Shown piece by piece: positions 18,095-26,623 of a stretch of 50,271 bases of DNA. A model generated the notes under the pieces. That model was not told the DNA's origin. It saw nothing but the letters and a program-made list of their open reading frames with translations, and made no database searches. Origin of the DNA: Candidatus Gastranaerophilales bacterium (GTDB lineage: Bacteria; Cyanobacteriota; Vampirovibrionia; Gastranaerophilales; Gastranaerophilaceae); assembly GCA_944326635.1 (NCBI GenBank), contig CALVEU010000003.1, forward strand, positions 1 to 50,271, given 5' to 3'. Both the position numbers and the translations under genes were made by a program. Each line of letters begins with the position of its first letter. The first letter of the stretch is position 1.

Positions 18095-18123
18095 ATTATT
18101 TATTACTTTTGATTTTTTGTCAA
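18095..18123 (-). promoter_or_regulatory. Promoter of prepilin-like gene C
   Basis: TTGACA (18118-18123), 17-base spacer, AATAAT (18095-18100) on the minus strand, the same boxes and spacing as gene A. It starts just past the mutS stop codon. Confidence 0.65.
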
Positions 18124-18125
18124 GG

Positions 18126-20702
18126 TTAATTGAATAAATTAAGTTGAGGAACTTCTACTGTTGGTGCATCTGTAGCTTTTTTGCGTGTTGCAAGATTATT
18201 TGAGTAATCTTTTTGCATTCTTGTCATTAATTCTTGGGATCTTTTGATTACTGCACTAGGAAGTCCTGCCATTTTAGCAACTTGGATACCGTAACTTTTG
18301 CTTGCTCCTCCTTGTACTATTTTACGCAAAAATTCAATTTCTCCGTTTTCTTCACTAATAGTAATTCTGTAATTTTTAATTTGCGGATAAGTTTTAGTCA
18401 TTACGTTTAATTCGTGATAATGAGTCGCAAAAATGCATCTTGCTTTGATTTTCGTTGCAATATATTCTGCAACAGACCAAGCTATTGCAACACCATCATA
18501 GGTGCTTGTGCCTCTGCCTATTTCATCAAGTAGAATGAAACTTCTTTCTGTTGCAGAGTTTAAAATGCAGGCTGTTTCAATCATTTCTACCATAAATGTA
18601 GATTGCCCTAATGTTAAATCATCAGATGCTCCTACACGTGTGAAGATTTTATCTATAACTCCGATTTTTGCATAATCTGCAGGAACCCATGATCCTATTT
18701 GTGCTAAAATCGCAATTAATGCATTTTGTCGCATATATGTAGATTTACCTGCCATATTAGGACCTGTTAATATCATAAATTGAGTAGAATCAGCAGAATT
18801 ACATTTTAATTCCAAATCGTTTGCTACATATTCACCAAGTGGAAGTATTTTTTCTAATACAGAGTGACGTCCGTTTTTTACAATAAAATCATCAGACTCG
18901 TCAATTATAGGTTTGCAGAAATTATTTTCTGCTGCTGTTTGTGCAAGACCTGTGTATACGTCACATTTTGCAATACAATCTGCTATTTCTCTAATTTTTG
19001 AAACAAACTCTTTTGAATATTCTCTAAAATCACAGAACAGTTTATATTCAAGTTCTGTAGATTTGAATTTCGCAGATAGTACATCATCTTCATGCTTTTT
19101 CAGTTCTTCTGTGATAAATCTTTCCCCGTTTGTAAGTGTTTGTTTTCTTATATAGCCTTCAGGAATTTGATTAAGATAAGAATTTGAAATTTCGATGAAG
19201 TAACCGAATACTTTATTAAAGCCTATTTTTAAGGATTTAATTCCTGTTCTTTCTTTTTCTTTTTCTTCAAAATCTTTTAGCCAATTTTCTCCGCCGGAAA
19301 GCAGTTCTCTAAAGTAATCCAGTTCTCCTGATACACCTTCTTTTATAATACCGCCCTCTTTGATTAGAGCTGATGCATTTTCAGAAATTGTTCTGTCGAT
19401 TAAATTAGTATATTCTGCAATTTCATCTTTATATTGTACAATTTGAGAAAGTGGGTTAAATTCAAGAGATTCTGTCGCATCTAATAAGTCAGGTAACATT
19501 ATTAAAGATGCTTTTAAACTTAGAAAATCTTTTGGGTTGGCTGAGCTGTTTGACATTCTTGTAGCAAGTCTTTGAATATCATAAATTTTTTCAAGCAAAT
19601 TAGAGATATTTATTCGCTCGTCTGTTTTTTCAACAAGTTCAGTAATACAATTTTGACGGCTTTGAATATCTTCAATTCTTTTTAACGGCTGACATATCCA
19701 ATTTTTAAGAAGTCTTGCTCCCATATTGGTTTTAGTTTTATCTACAGACCATAAAAGTGAACCGAATTTATTTTTATCTCTCAATGTTTCAGTAAGTTCA
19801 AGATTTTTTCTTGTGCTTCCGTCCAAAATCATATATTCAGAAAGCTCATAAGGCTCAATTCTTTCAAATTTTGGAACATTGTCTTTTAAAGTTTCCCAAA
19901 CATATGCAAGTAATGCTCCTGCAGCTCTAAAACCTATTTTGTATCTATCGTATCCAAATGATTCTAAGCTGTTTGCCTGGAATACTGCTTTAAGATTGTT
20001 TTCTGCAAAATTGGCATCAAATACTGAAGATGGTATTTTTGAACAGTTATAGATTTTTGTAATTTCTTCAGGCAAATTAATTTTTTCATCAGGTACAATT
20101 TGAAAAGGCATAATTTTTTGTTTTACTGATGGGCCTATAACTTCTGCAGGTGATATTCTTGTTAGTTCAGCTAAAATGAGTTCATAATTCGCTTGAGTAA
20201 CCTTAAATTCACCTGTTGATATATCAGCGTATGAAAATCCCCATATTCCGCTTTTTTCATCTTTGAATAATGCACAAATATAGTTATTAGAATTTTGTTG
20301 CAGAAAATCACTTTCAGTCAAAGTGCCTGATGTGATAATTCGAGTAACTCCTCTTTTGACAAGTCCTTTAGCAAATTTTGGGTCTTCCAACTGATCGCAT
20401 ATTACTACTTTGTAATTTTTTTGAACAAGTTTTTCAATGTAATTATTTACAGCTTTGGCAGGGATACCTGCAAGAGGAATTCTCCCAAATTTCCCTTGTT
20501 CTCTGCCTGTTAGAGTTAATTCCAATTCTTTGGACATAGTTACGGCATCTTCAAAAAATGTTTCGTAAAAATCCCCGAGTCTGTATAGCAGAATTTTATC
20601 CGGATTCTGGTGTTTAATTTTTAAATATTCCTGCATTGCAGGAGTTAAGTCCTCTACCTTAATATCAGCCGTATTGATATGATTGATTTCTGCCTTTTTC
20701 AT
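18126..20702 (-). CDS. mutS: DNA mismatch repair protein MutS
   Basis: MutS recognises mismatches and small insertion/deletion loops and starts repair with MutL. The 858-aa protein has the mismatch-binding domain with YRLGDFYETFFEDA (the Phe-x-Glu wedge motif, FYE), connector, lever and clamp regions. The ABC-type ATPase follows: Walker A TGPNMAGKSTYMRQ (about residue 640), STFMVEMIET and Walker B ILLDEIGRGTSTYDG. No truncation is seen, so this strain should be repair-proficient in MutS. ATG 20702 is chosen over an upstream reading; it has no Shine-Dalgarno, and TATACT (20715-20720) lies 12 bases upstream. Prepilin-like gene C follows directly. Confidence 0.97.
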   Translation of the reverse strand: MKKAEINHINTADIKVEDLTPAMQEYLKIKHQNPDKILLYRLGDFYETFFEDAVTMSKELELTLTGREQGKFGRIPLAGIPAKAVNNYIEKLVQKNYKVVICDQLEDPKFAKGLVKRGVTRIITSGTLTESDFLQQNSNNYICALFKDEKSGIWGFSYADISTGEFKVTQANYELILAELTRISPAEVIGPSVKQKIMPFQIVPDEKINLPEEITKIYNCSKIPSSVFDANFAENNLKAVFQANSLESFGYDRYKIGFRAAGALLAYVWETLKDNVPKFERIEPYELSEYMILDGSTRKNLELTETLRDKNKFGSLLWSVDKTKTNMGARLLKNWICQPLKRIEDIQSRQNCITELVEKTDERINISNLLEKIYDIQRLATRMSNSSANPKDFLSLKASLIMLPDLLDATESLEFNPLSQIVQYKDEIAEYTNLIDRTISENASALIKEGGIIKEGVSGELDYFRELLSGGENWLKDFEEKEKERTGIKSLKIGFNKVFGYFIEISNSYLNQIPEGYIRKQTLTNGERFITEELKKHEDDVLSAKFKSTELEYKLFCDFREYSKEFVSKIREIADCIAKCDVYTGLAQTAAENNFCKPIIDESDDFIVKNGRHSVLEKILPLGEYVANDLELKCNSADSTQFMILTGPNMAGKSTYMRQNALIAILAQIGSWVPADYAKIGVIDKIFTRVGASDDLTLGQSTFMVEMIETACILNSATERSFILLDEIGRGTSTYDGVAIAWSVAEYIATKIKARCIFATHYHELNVMTKTYPQIKNYRITISEENGEIEFLRKIVQGGASKSYGIQVAKMAGLPSAVIKRSQELMTRMQKDYSNNLATRKKATDAPTVEVPQLNLFN

Positions 20703-20705
20703 AGT

Positions 20706-20731
20706 TATAATAATAGTATAACATGATAAGG
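20706..20731. promoter_or_regulatory. Overlapping divergent promoters of mutS and the 20740 gene
   Basis: Only 37 bases separate the two starts. TATAAT (20706-20711) faces right and TATACT (20715-20720, minus strand) faces left. AAGGA at 20727-20731 is the ribosome site of the right-hand gene; mutS has none. Confidence 0.45.
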
Positions 20732-20739
20732 ATTTCAAT

Positions 20740-21339
20740 ATGGGTTGTTTAAAAAATATTTTGAGAGCAATAATCCTTACACTGGCTGTAGTTGGTTTTA
20801 TGGCATTAGGCGGTAAAGAACTTGTCAGTGGATTAATAAATAATTATTTTAATCCTCCAATAGATACCATGCTTGAACGAGCTCAAAAAGTTGGAGATTT
20901 TTCTAAAATAAATGATGAATTTGAAATCGAAAGAGCTGCAGGCATTATGGGCTATAATGCTGTTGTTGCAGAACATAAAGCATCTGGTCAAAAAATGTTT
21001 GTTGTTGATTCTGGTGATAAGGATATCTTAACAGTAGAAGATATTAAATCAGATAATGTAGAAGAAAAATTGTATAAAGCTATAAGTAAAATAAAATACC
21101 AAGCAGTTTCAGTAGAAGACTTAAAGGTTACCAAACATGGCACAATGCATTCATATGGAAAAGATGTTCCATATGTAAAATTTGAAGCTAGAGTGAAAAA
21201 ACTTCCAATAGGTGATATAGGTGGTATAATTTCTGTAGCTGAAACAAAAGACGGAGAATCAAGACTTTTGATTTCTGCTAATGAAAAAAGTAAATATTCT
21301 CAGTTAATTTCAGATGAATTTTTCAAAAAAATAAAATAA
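20740..21339 (+). CDS. Hypothetical membrane-anchored protein, 199 aa
   Basis: I do not recognise this protein. An N-terminal hydrophobic helix (about residues 7-27, ILRAIILTLAVVGFMALGG) is an uncleaved anchor or signal, and the rest is soluble with mixed alpha/beta content (VVAEHKASGQKMFVVDSGDK, then VPYVKFEARVKKLPIGDIGG). AAGGA eight bases before the ATG supports the start. It is divergent from mutS and ends five bases before tRNA-Leu. A location on the outer face of the inner membrane is the most that can be said. Confidence 0.8.
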   Translation: MGCLKNILRAIILTLAVVGFMALGGKELVSGLINNYFNPPIDTMLERAQKVGDFSKINDEFEIERAAGIMGYNAVVAEHKASGQKMFVVDSGDKDILTVEDIKSDNVEEKLYKAISKIKYQAVSVEDLKVTKHGTMHSYGKDVPYVKFEARVKKLPIGDIGGIISVAETKDGESRLLISANEKSKYSQLISDEFFKKIK

Positions 21340-21344
21340 GGAAT

Positions 21345-21425
21345 GTCGGAGTGGTGGAATGGTAGACATGTACGTTTCAGGTGCGTATGGAGCAATCCGT
21401 GTGGGTTCAAGTCCCATCTCCGACA
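21345..21425 (+). tRNA. tRNA-Leu (anticodon CAG)
   Basis: The acceptor stem GTCGGAG (21345-21351) pairs perfectly with CTCCGAC (21418-21424). The anticodon loop is TTCAGGT, giving anticodon CAG, read as leucine. The long variable arm (TGGAGCAATCCGT) is the class II arm of tRNA-Leu, and the T loop reads GGTTCAAGTCC. CCA is not encoded, so it must be added by nucleotidyltransferase. Confidence 0.95.
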
Positions 21426-21451
21426 ATTAATTATTTAATGTTTTTATACTC

Positions 21452-21480
21452 TTGAAATATATCTTAATATTTGATATAAT
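21452..21480 (+). promoter_or_regulatory. Near-perfect promoter for a leaderless gene
   Basis: TTGAAA (21452-21457), 17-base spacer and TATAAT (21475-21480). The ATG of the next gene begins seven bases after the -10 box, at the expected transcription start. Confidence 0.7.
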
Positions 21481-21486
21481 ATTTAT

Positions 21487-21723
21487 ATGAGTGATTATTA
21501 TGATTTAATGAGAATAGTTGACAAAGAAGTAATCAATGTAAAAGAGTTACATCGAATTACTAATGATGAACTTGTTTCCCAAATTAGTGAAATCAATCCA
21601 GATCCAAAACGTAAAAATTATTTCAGATATGAAGTAAAATTAACTAATGGGGAGATTTATTTTGTTTTCATCAAAAAACCTTGGTATATGATTTTATTTG
21701 GAGATAAAAAACAAAATAAATAA
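21487..21723 (+). CDS. Hypothetical protein, 78 aa, probably leaderless
   Basis: An unrecognised small soluble protein: MSDYYDLMRIVDKEVINVKE, then a charged segment, and a C-terminal beta-like region with FRYEVKLTNGEIYFVFIKKP and WYMILFG. No Shine-Dalgarno precedes the ATG. A near-consensus promoter places the transcription start on or next to the A of the ATG, so the message should be leaderless. It stops two bases before the converging ricT stop. Confidence 0.75.
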   Translation: MSDYYDLMRIVDKEVINVKELHRITNDELVSQISEINPDPKRKNYFRYEVKLTNGEIYFVFIKKPWYMILFGDKKQNK

Positions 21724-21725
21724 GT

Positions 21726-22649
21726 TTACACATTTCCAGTTGAACTGTTTCTATCATCTTCTAATTGTCTAATATCTATGTTGTCGTTATCATCTGTATA
21801 TGTATTCATTACAGGTATATCTATTTCAACATTTACATCAGCATCAACCATTTCAATATCACCTTTAGGAAATTCTTTTGTTTTACCATCTTCCATTTTG
21901 ACAGCAACTTTTCCGCTCAAAAATTGAAGATAACAAACTTTACCAAGTCCGTCAGGAGTCATAACAGATGATCCAACAGGAGGCATACCTTTTGCTGCTT
22001 CAATATAATTTGAATATTCATATGTAAGACAGCATAATAGTCTACCGCAAGTTCCAGAAATTTTCCCTGGAGCAATAGGCATTCCTTGATCTTTTGCAAG
22101 TTTAACATTAATTGTTGCAAATTTTCTTAAAAAACTAGAGCAGCAAAATGGTCTTCCGCATACACCGCTGCCTTCCAAAATTGAAGTTTCATCTCTTACA
22201 CCAATGTGTCTTAGATCAATTCTTACGCGAGTGAAAACTTGAGTTAAATCTTTAAGTAATGCTCTGAAATCAACTCTTTCTGGTGCAGTGTAATAGAATG
22301 TTATTTTCCTTTTATCAAAAGTTATTCTGCATTGAACAAGATTCATATTTAGTTTATGCTGTTGTACTAATGCTTGGCATTTAAAAAATGATTGAACTTC
22401 TTCTTTTTTTATTTCTTCTATTGTTTGAAGATCTCTTTGAGATAAAGTTCTTATGACAGTAAAAGGTTGTGGTTTGTTTTCACATTTTTCCCATAGATTT
22501 GCAATTTGAGAATTTACAACGAATGCTTTTAGAGCTTCTTCTCCTTTTTCAGTTCTTACAAGTACCATTTGTCCATCTTCAATGTGAATTGTATTTGGTA
22601 CATCAAGTGGGTAAAATGTGTTTTTTAAATATTTTACAGCATATTTCAT
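21726..22649 (-). CDS. ricT: PSP1/RicT-family protein (YaaT-like)
   Basis: A 307-aa protein of the PSP1 C-terminal domain family, of which Bacillus RicT (YaaT) is the best known: part of the RicAFT iron-sulfur complex that helps RNase Y process mRNA. Conserved blocks are RVDFRALLKDLTQVFTRVRIDLRHIGVRDE and the two Cys clusters GVCGRPFCC and GTCGRLLCC, the expected cluster ligands. In cyanobacterial-lineage bacteria the partners are not established, and RicA/RicF are not visible here. The ATG overlaps the gpsA stop (TAATG), so the pair is coupled. Confidence 0.93.
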   Translation of the reverse strand: MKYAVKYLKNTFYPLDVPNTIHIEDGQMVLVRTEKGEEALKAFVVNSQIANLWEKCENKPQPFTVIRTLSQRDLQTIEEIKKEEVQSFFKCQALVQQHKLNMNLVQCRITFDKRKITFYYTAPERVDFRALLKDLTQVFTRVRIDLRHIGVRDETSILEGSGVCGRPFCCSSFLRKFATINVKLAKDQGMPIAPGKISGTCGRLLCCLTYEYSNYIEAAKGMPPVGSSVMTPDGLGKVCYLQFLSGKVAVKMEDGKTKEFPKGDIEMVDADVNVEIDIPVMNTYTDDNDNIDIRQLEDDRNSSTGNV

Positions 22650-23650
22650 TATAAGTATCTTTCTTCTTCTTTTAATTTTCTATTCATTAATTTTTCAAGT
22701 AGAGCTTTTGGAGTGATATCTGTATAAACTGCTTCATATATAGCGTTTGATACTGGGACTTCAATATTTAATTTTTTAGCAAGTTCACAAATTGCTTTAG
22801 ATGTTTTTACACCTTCTGCTACAGAGCCTAATTCATTAAGTATATCATTAATTTTTTTACCTTTTGCAAGCATTGAACCTACAGTGTAATTTCTAGACAT
22901 TGGACTTGAACATGTTGCAATCAAATCTCCCATTCCTGATAATCCATATAAGGTAGATGGATTTGCGCCAAGATTAATACTTACACGAACTATTTCAGCC
23001 ATTCCTCTAGTTAATAATGATCCTGCACAATTATCTCCAAGTCCCATTGTATGTGCAAAACCTGATGCAATAGCTATTACGTTTTTCAAAGATCCGCCAA
23101 GTTCTACTCCTATTACGTCAGTATTTGTATATAATCTGAATTTAGAAGGAACGTTTAATGCTTTTTGTACGAATTCCGCAATTTTTATATCTTCACAAGC
23201 TACAGAAGCAGCTGTAGGAAGTCCTGCTAAAACTTCTTTCGCAAGAGTCGGCCCTGATAGAATTGCAAGTCTTTGTTCTGGTAATACATCTTTAATAACT
23301 TCTGACATTCTCATTAATGAAGGTAATTCTATTCCTTTTGATGCATTTACAAGAATCTGTTCAGGTTTAATCCCTGCTTCTTTTAATCTTTCACAAACAT
23401 CTCTTGTTCCAGATGTAGCTACTACTGATAAAATTATATCCGCATTTTTTATTGCTTCTTTTAAATCAGAAGTTATTTCAATTTTATTATCAAGTTGAAC
23501 TTCTAATGGTTTAGAACAATGTTTATTTATTTTTAAATCATCTGATAAATCTTGTTCTCTTCCCCATACAGTTATATTTTCAAAGTTGTTTGTTAAAAGC
23601 CAAGCTAATGTTAGCCCCCAACATCCTGCACCAAGTACTGTTAATTTCAT
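22649..23650 (-). CDS. gpsA: NAD(P)-dependent glycerol-3-phosphate dehydrogenase
   Basis: Reduces dihydroxyacetone phosphate to sn-glycerol 3-phosphate for phospholipid synthesis. The 333-aa protein begins MKLTVLGAGCWGLTLAWLL with the NAD-binding GxGxxG loop. It continues with ILVNASKGIE, LSGPTLAKEV, GVELGGSLKNVIAIASG (the catalytic Lys) and GLSGMGDLIATCSSPMSRNY. ATG 23650 matches the usual N-terminus. A TTG two codons earlier is better spaced from AGGAG, so the real start could be 23656. It lies between murQ (17 bases) and ricT (overlap). Confidence 0.96.
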   Translation of the reverse strand: MKLTVLGAGCWGLTLAWLLTNNFENITVWGREQDLSDDLKINKHCSKPLEVQLDNKIEITSDLKEAIKNADIILSVVATSGTRDVCERLKEAGIKPEQILVNASKGIELPSLMRMSEVIKDVLPEQRLAILSGPTLAKEVLAGLPTAASVACEDIKIAEFVQKALNVPSKFRLYTNTDVIGVELGGSLKNVIAIASGFAHTMGLGDNCAGSLLTRGMAEIVRVSINLGANPSTLYGLSGMGDLIATCSSPMSRNYTVGSMLAKGKKINDILNELGSVAEGVKTSKAICELAKKLNIEVPVSNAIYEAVYTDITPKALLEKLMNRKLKEEERYL

Positions 23651-23666
23651 CTTCAAGCTCTCTCCT

Positions 23667-24560
23667 TTATACTGCCTGACTCATGTGTAATAGTTTTCTT
23701 AATACACCGCCTTGTTTTTTTAATTCTTGTCTAGCTTTATCAATGCTAATTTTCATTTTGATTGATATGATTGCTGTCTTAATTTCCCAATCGCATTTTA
23801 AAAGTGTTGCAAGAGCTTCGCTGTGAGGGACATCTGCGATTTGTGCCACAATTCTTATAGCTCTGTCTTTTAATTTTTCATTGGTAGCTTTAAGGTCAAT
23901 CATGAAATTTTCATAGGTTTTACCGATTTTAATCATTGCTCCTGTAGTTAGCATATTTAAAATCATTTTTTGAGCAGTTCCAGCTTTTAATCTTGATGAT
24001 CCAGCAATAACTTCTGGTCCTACTTCTGCACAAATAACGAGTCCTGCTTCTTCTGCAATTTTTCCTTTAGAGTTACAAGTAACACCTATTGTTTTACAGT
24101 TTACTTCTTCTGCTCTTTTTAATACTCCTTGTAAGTATTTAGGATTTCCGCTTGCTGAAATTACGACTGCAACATCCTGTTCTTCAAGAATTTTAGAATC
24201 TTCGTAACCTAAATCAAAATTATCTTCAGCTCCTTCAATAGAGTGTCTTAGAGCTTTATCGCCCCCAGATATAAAACCTTGAACTAATTCAGGAGAAACA
24301 CTAAATGTTGGTGGACATTCTGACGCATCAAGAACTCCTAATCTCCCTGATGTTCCTGAACCAAAATAAAAAAGTCTTCCACCTCTTAAAAATTGTTTAG
24401 CAATTAAATCAATAGCTTTTGCAATATTTTCAGTTTCTTCTTCAACTGCTAGAGCTACAAGTTTGTCTTCTTCATTCATTTTTCTAACAATTTCAATTGT
24501 AGGAAGAATGTCAATATCTTTAGTATTTTCGTTTCTGAATTCAGTGATAATGTCGCTCAT
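23667..24560 (-). CDS. murQ: N-acetylmuramic acid 6-phosphate etherase
   Basis: Cleaves the lactyl ether of MurNAc 6-phosphate to GlcNAc 6-phosphate and D-lactate, a peptidoglycan recycling step. The 297-aa protein carries the SIS-domain blocks LFYFGSGTSGRLGVLDASEC and ISASGNPKYLQGVL, plus EVIAGSSRLKAGTAQK, and the catalytic-region motif SIEGAEDN. AAAGGGG lies before the ATG. It implies a cell-wall recycling or MurNAc scavenging route and a real peptidoglycan layer. Confidence 0.96.
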   Translation of the reverse strand: MSDIITEFRNENTKDIDILPTIEIVRKMNEEDKLVALAVEEETENIAKAIDLIAKQFLRGGRLFYFGSGTSGRLGVLDASECPPTFSVSPELVQGFISGGDKALRHSIEGAEDNFDLGYEDSKILEEQDVAVVISASGNPKYLQGVLKRAEEVNCKTIGVTCNSKGKIAEEAGLVICAEVGPEVIAGSSRLKAGTAQKMILNMLTTGAMIKIGKTYENFMIDLKATNEKLKDRAIRIVAQIADVPHSEALATLLKCDWEIKTAIISIKMKISIDKARQELKKQGGVLRKLLHMSQAV

Positions 24561-24612
24561 GTTTTCCCCTTTTTCTCTGATTTACATCAGTTTTTATATT
24601 TTATAATAAACA

Positions 24613-25074
24613 CTAAACTAATTTTAATAAATTAGCCATTTCAATCGCCGCTTTTGCAGCATCAGAACCTTTATTGCCAGCTTTAGTTCCAGCTCTTTCA
24701 ATGGCTTGTTCAATATTTTCTGTTGTTAAAACTCCAAAAATTACAGGTACTTCTGTTTGTAAACTTACTTGAGCTATTCCTTTAGATAATTCAGCACTTA
24801 CATGTTCGTAATGAGTTGTTGCACCTCGAATTATTGCTCCTAAAGTAATTATAGCGTTATATTTTTTAGTTTTAGCGAATTTCATAGCTGCAAGAGGAAT
24901 TTCAAAAGCTCCAGGAACTTTTACTATATCGATATTTTCATCAGATACGCCATGGCGTTTTAATTCATCAATAGCTCCTGATAAAAGTTTAGAACCTATG
25001 AAATCATTAAATCTTGATATAATTATACAAAATTTTTCATTACCTGCTACTAATTGACCTTCGTATGTATTCAT
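24613..25074 (-). CDS. ribH: 6,7-dimethyl-8-ribityllumazine synthase
   Basis: Makes the lumazine precursor of riboflavin from the pyrimidinedione and 3,4-dihydroxy-2-butanone 4-phosphate. The 153-aa protein has [30 protein letters not shown], the signature [14 protein letters not shown] with the catalytic His, [12 protein letters not shown] and [27 protein letters not shown] before the ATG fixes the start. Other rib genes are not next to it, so the pathway is probably dispersed. Confidence 0.97.
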   Translation of the reverse strand: MNTYEGQLVAGNEKFCIIISRFNDFIGSKLLSGAIDELKRHGVSDENIDIVKVPGAFEIPLAAMKFAKTKKYNAIITLGAIIRGATTHYEHVSAELSKGIAQVSLQTEVPVIFGVLTTENIEQAIERAGTKAGNKGSDAAKAAIEMANLLKLV

Positions 25075-25124
25075 TTTTTCTCTCCATTGTGTCTATAGAT
25101 ACAATGATTTTAACGCATTTGTAA

Positions 25125-25829
25125 CTATTTTACAATAAGTGGAGCAAAAATCTTATAAAAAATATATATTGAAGCTATTACTAATAGTCCGCCGCTTATT
25201 TTTAAGAGCCAATCTGAAAATTTATAAAACCCTTTCCAATTTTTTAAGTGAGATGTTAAAAATCCTGCAAGTATAAGAATTAATCCTTGTCCTAAAGCGA
25301 ATAAAAATAACATAATTATTGCTTGAGCAATACTTGCAGATAATGATGCAAATGCCATAATACCTGCTAAGATTGGAGTAGAACAAGGAGTGCCAGCTAG
25401 TGCAAAAATCCCGCCTAAAATAATTGGATAAAGGAATGTATTAGTGCCATTGTTTTTTGGCATTTCTTTTATAATTACAGGTAATTCAAAATCAAGTACA
25501 CCAATTAATTTTAAACCCATTACCATAATTATTCCAGCAAGGAATATGCCGAAATATCCCCCGGCAAAAGATATAAATACTTTCCCTGTAATTGCACAGA
25601 TTATACCTATAATTGAGAAAACTATAGCAGTCCCTAATACAAAGAAAAGCATTTGAGTAAATGTCTTAATTGGTTTTGCATCAGAATATCCGCCGATATA
25701 ACCTACAATAATTGGTAACATTGCAAGAGAACAAGGAGATATTGAAGCAATAAGACCCCCTAAAAATGAAAGTCCAAATAATATCGGTAAACTGCCTTGT
25801 TGTGTAAATAAATTAATATAATTTTCCAT
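25125..25829 (-). CDS. ccdA: CcdA/DsbD-type thiol-disulfide membrane transporter
   Basis: A 234-aa, six-helix membrane protein that carries electrons from cytoplasmic thioredoxin to the outer side. The two redox-active cysteines are in the family motifs ISPCSLAMLPIIVGY (first helix) and AGTPCSTPILAGI (middle), and proline-rich bends around them are typical. It sits two bases downstream of a membrane-anchored thioredoxin-like gene, making a two-component reductive relay. The client could be a cytochrome maturation factor, a periplasmic peroxidase or a disulfide isomerase; none is adjacent. Confidence 0.92.
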   Translation of the reverse strand: MENYINLFTQQGSLPILFGLSFLGGLIASISPCSLAMLPIIVGYIGGYSDAKPIKTFTQMLFFVLGTAIVFSIIGIICAITGKVFISFAGGYFGIFLAGIIMVMGLKLIGVLDFELPVIIKEMPKNNGTNTFLYPIILGGIFALAGTPCSTPILAGIMAFASLSASIAQAIIMLFLFALGQGLILILAGFLTSHLKNWKGFYKFSDWLLKISGGLLVIASIYIFYKIFAPLIVK

Positions 25830-25831
25830 TA

Positions 25832-26218
25832 TTATTCAAGTCCTTGTAAATATTTGTCCATTTCTTCTTTTGGAATTGCTCCTTCTATTCTTTTTACCTG
25901 TTTGCCTTCAGAATTTAAAAGAATAATAGTAGGAACCAGGGTTACATTGTATTTTTTTATTTGTGAGTCGTTAAAAGAATTTTTATCTTGAACTTGTATT
26001 TCTGTAAAATTAATTTTATTTTGGTATTTAGGGAATATTTCTTTAAATATTTTGTTCATAGTTTGACAATCCAAACACATTGCAGATGTAAATTTAATTA
26101 CAGATGGCTTATTAATATCTGTAGTTTGTGCAGTGGTTGAATTTGAAGCTGTAAGTGCCATATATAATAATAATGGTATTGCAAAAATTAAAGAAATTAT
26201 TATAATATTTTTTTTCAT
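25832..26218 (-). CDS. Membrane-anchored thioredoxin-like protein
   Basis: A 128-aa protein with an N-terminal signal or anchor (MKKNIIIISLIFAIPLLLYM) and a thioredoxin fold outside. The active site is CLDC (cysteines 48 and 51), the cis-proline follows VTLVP, and GKQVKRIEG is the usual C-terminal strand-turn. GGAG precedes the ATG. It probably receives electrons from the CcdA-type protein encoded immediately downstream. CLDC differs from the CGPC of cytoplasmic thioredoxin, as expected for an extracytoplasmic relay protein. Confidence 0.92.
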   Translation of the reverse strand: MKKNIIIISLIFAIPLLLYMALTASNSTTAQTTDINKPSVIKFTSAMCLDCQTMNKIFKEIFPKYQNKINFTEIQVQDKNSFNDSQIKKYNVTLVPTIILLNSEGKQVKRIEGAIPKEEMDKYLQGLE

Positions 26219-26297
26219 GGAAAAACTCCTTTCTGTTTAATATTAGCATAAACTAAAAAGGATTTTTTCAAAACCTCTGTTGGGTAATTTTAAAAGG

Positions 26298-26462
26298 TTA
26301 TACATCTTCAGGGATATAGAAATTAGCTTTAGCTAAAAGTTCCCTAGTATGTTCATAACAACAAGAGTTTTGACAAATTGTTTGATACTCCCTCACAATA
26401 TTTAAAACATCATCTACTGACATTTTAATAATTCTTCTTTCTCCTTCAATAATTCTAGCCAT
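26298..26462 (-). CDS. Small Cys-containing protein, 54 aa
   Basis: A short frame from ATG 26462 to TAA 26298, preceded by AAGGAAT about six bases upstream. It begins MARIIEGERRIIKMSVDDVL, contains QTICQNSCCYEHTRELL with three cysteines close together, and ends in FYIPEDV. No signal peptide or membrane segment. The ribosome site, codon use and compact ordered sequence argue for a genuine gene; function unknown. A metal-binding or redox role for the cysteines is only a possibility. Confidence 0.65.
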   Translation of the reverse strand: MARIIEGERRIIKMSVDDVLNIVREYQTICQNSCCYEHTRELLAKANFYIPEDV

Positions 26463-26566
26463 ATTTTTATAATTCCTTTCAATATATTTTACGGAATACA
26501 GGCTTAATAACTTTTGAAATATCAGCTTTTAAATATAGAAATTTTGTTTAATATAAAAGTAAAAAG

Positions 26567-26595
26567 TTGAAAAATCCCAAGTGATTTGTTAGAAT
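26567..26595 (+). promoter_or_regulatory. Promoter of prepilin-like gene D
   Basis: TTGAAA (26567-26572), 17-base spacer and TAGAAT (26590-26595) with an extended TGT before the -10. The start codon follows 29 bases on. Confidence 0.7.
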
Positions 26596-26623
26596 AAACG
26601 TATAAAATAAAAAAGGAGCGATT

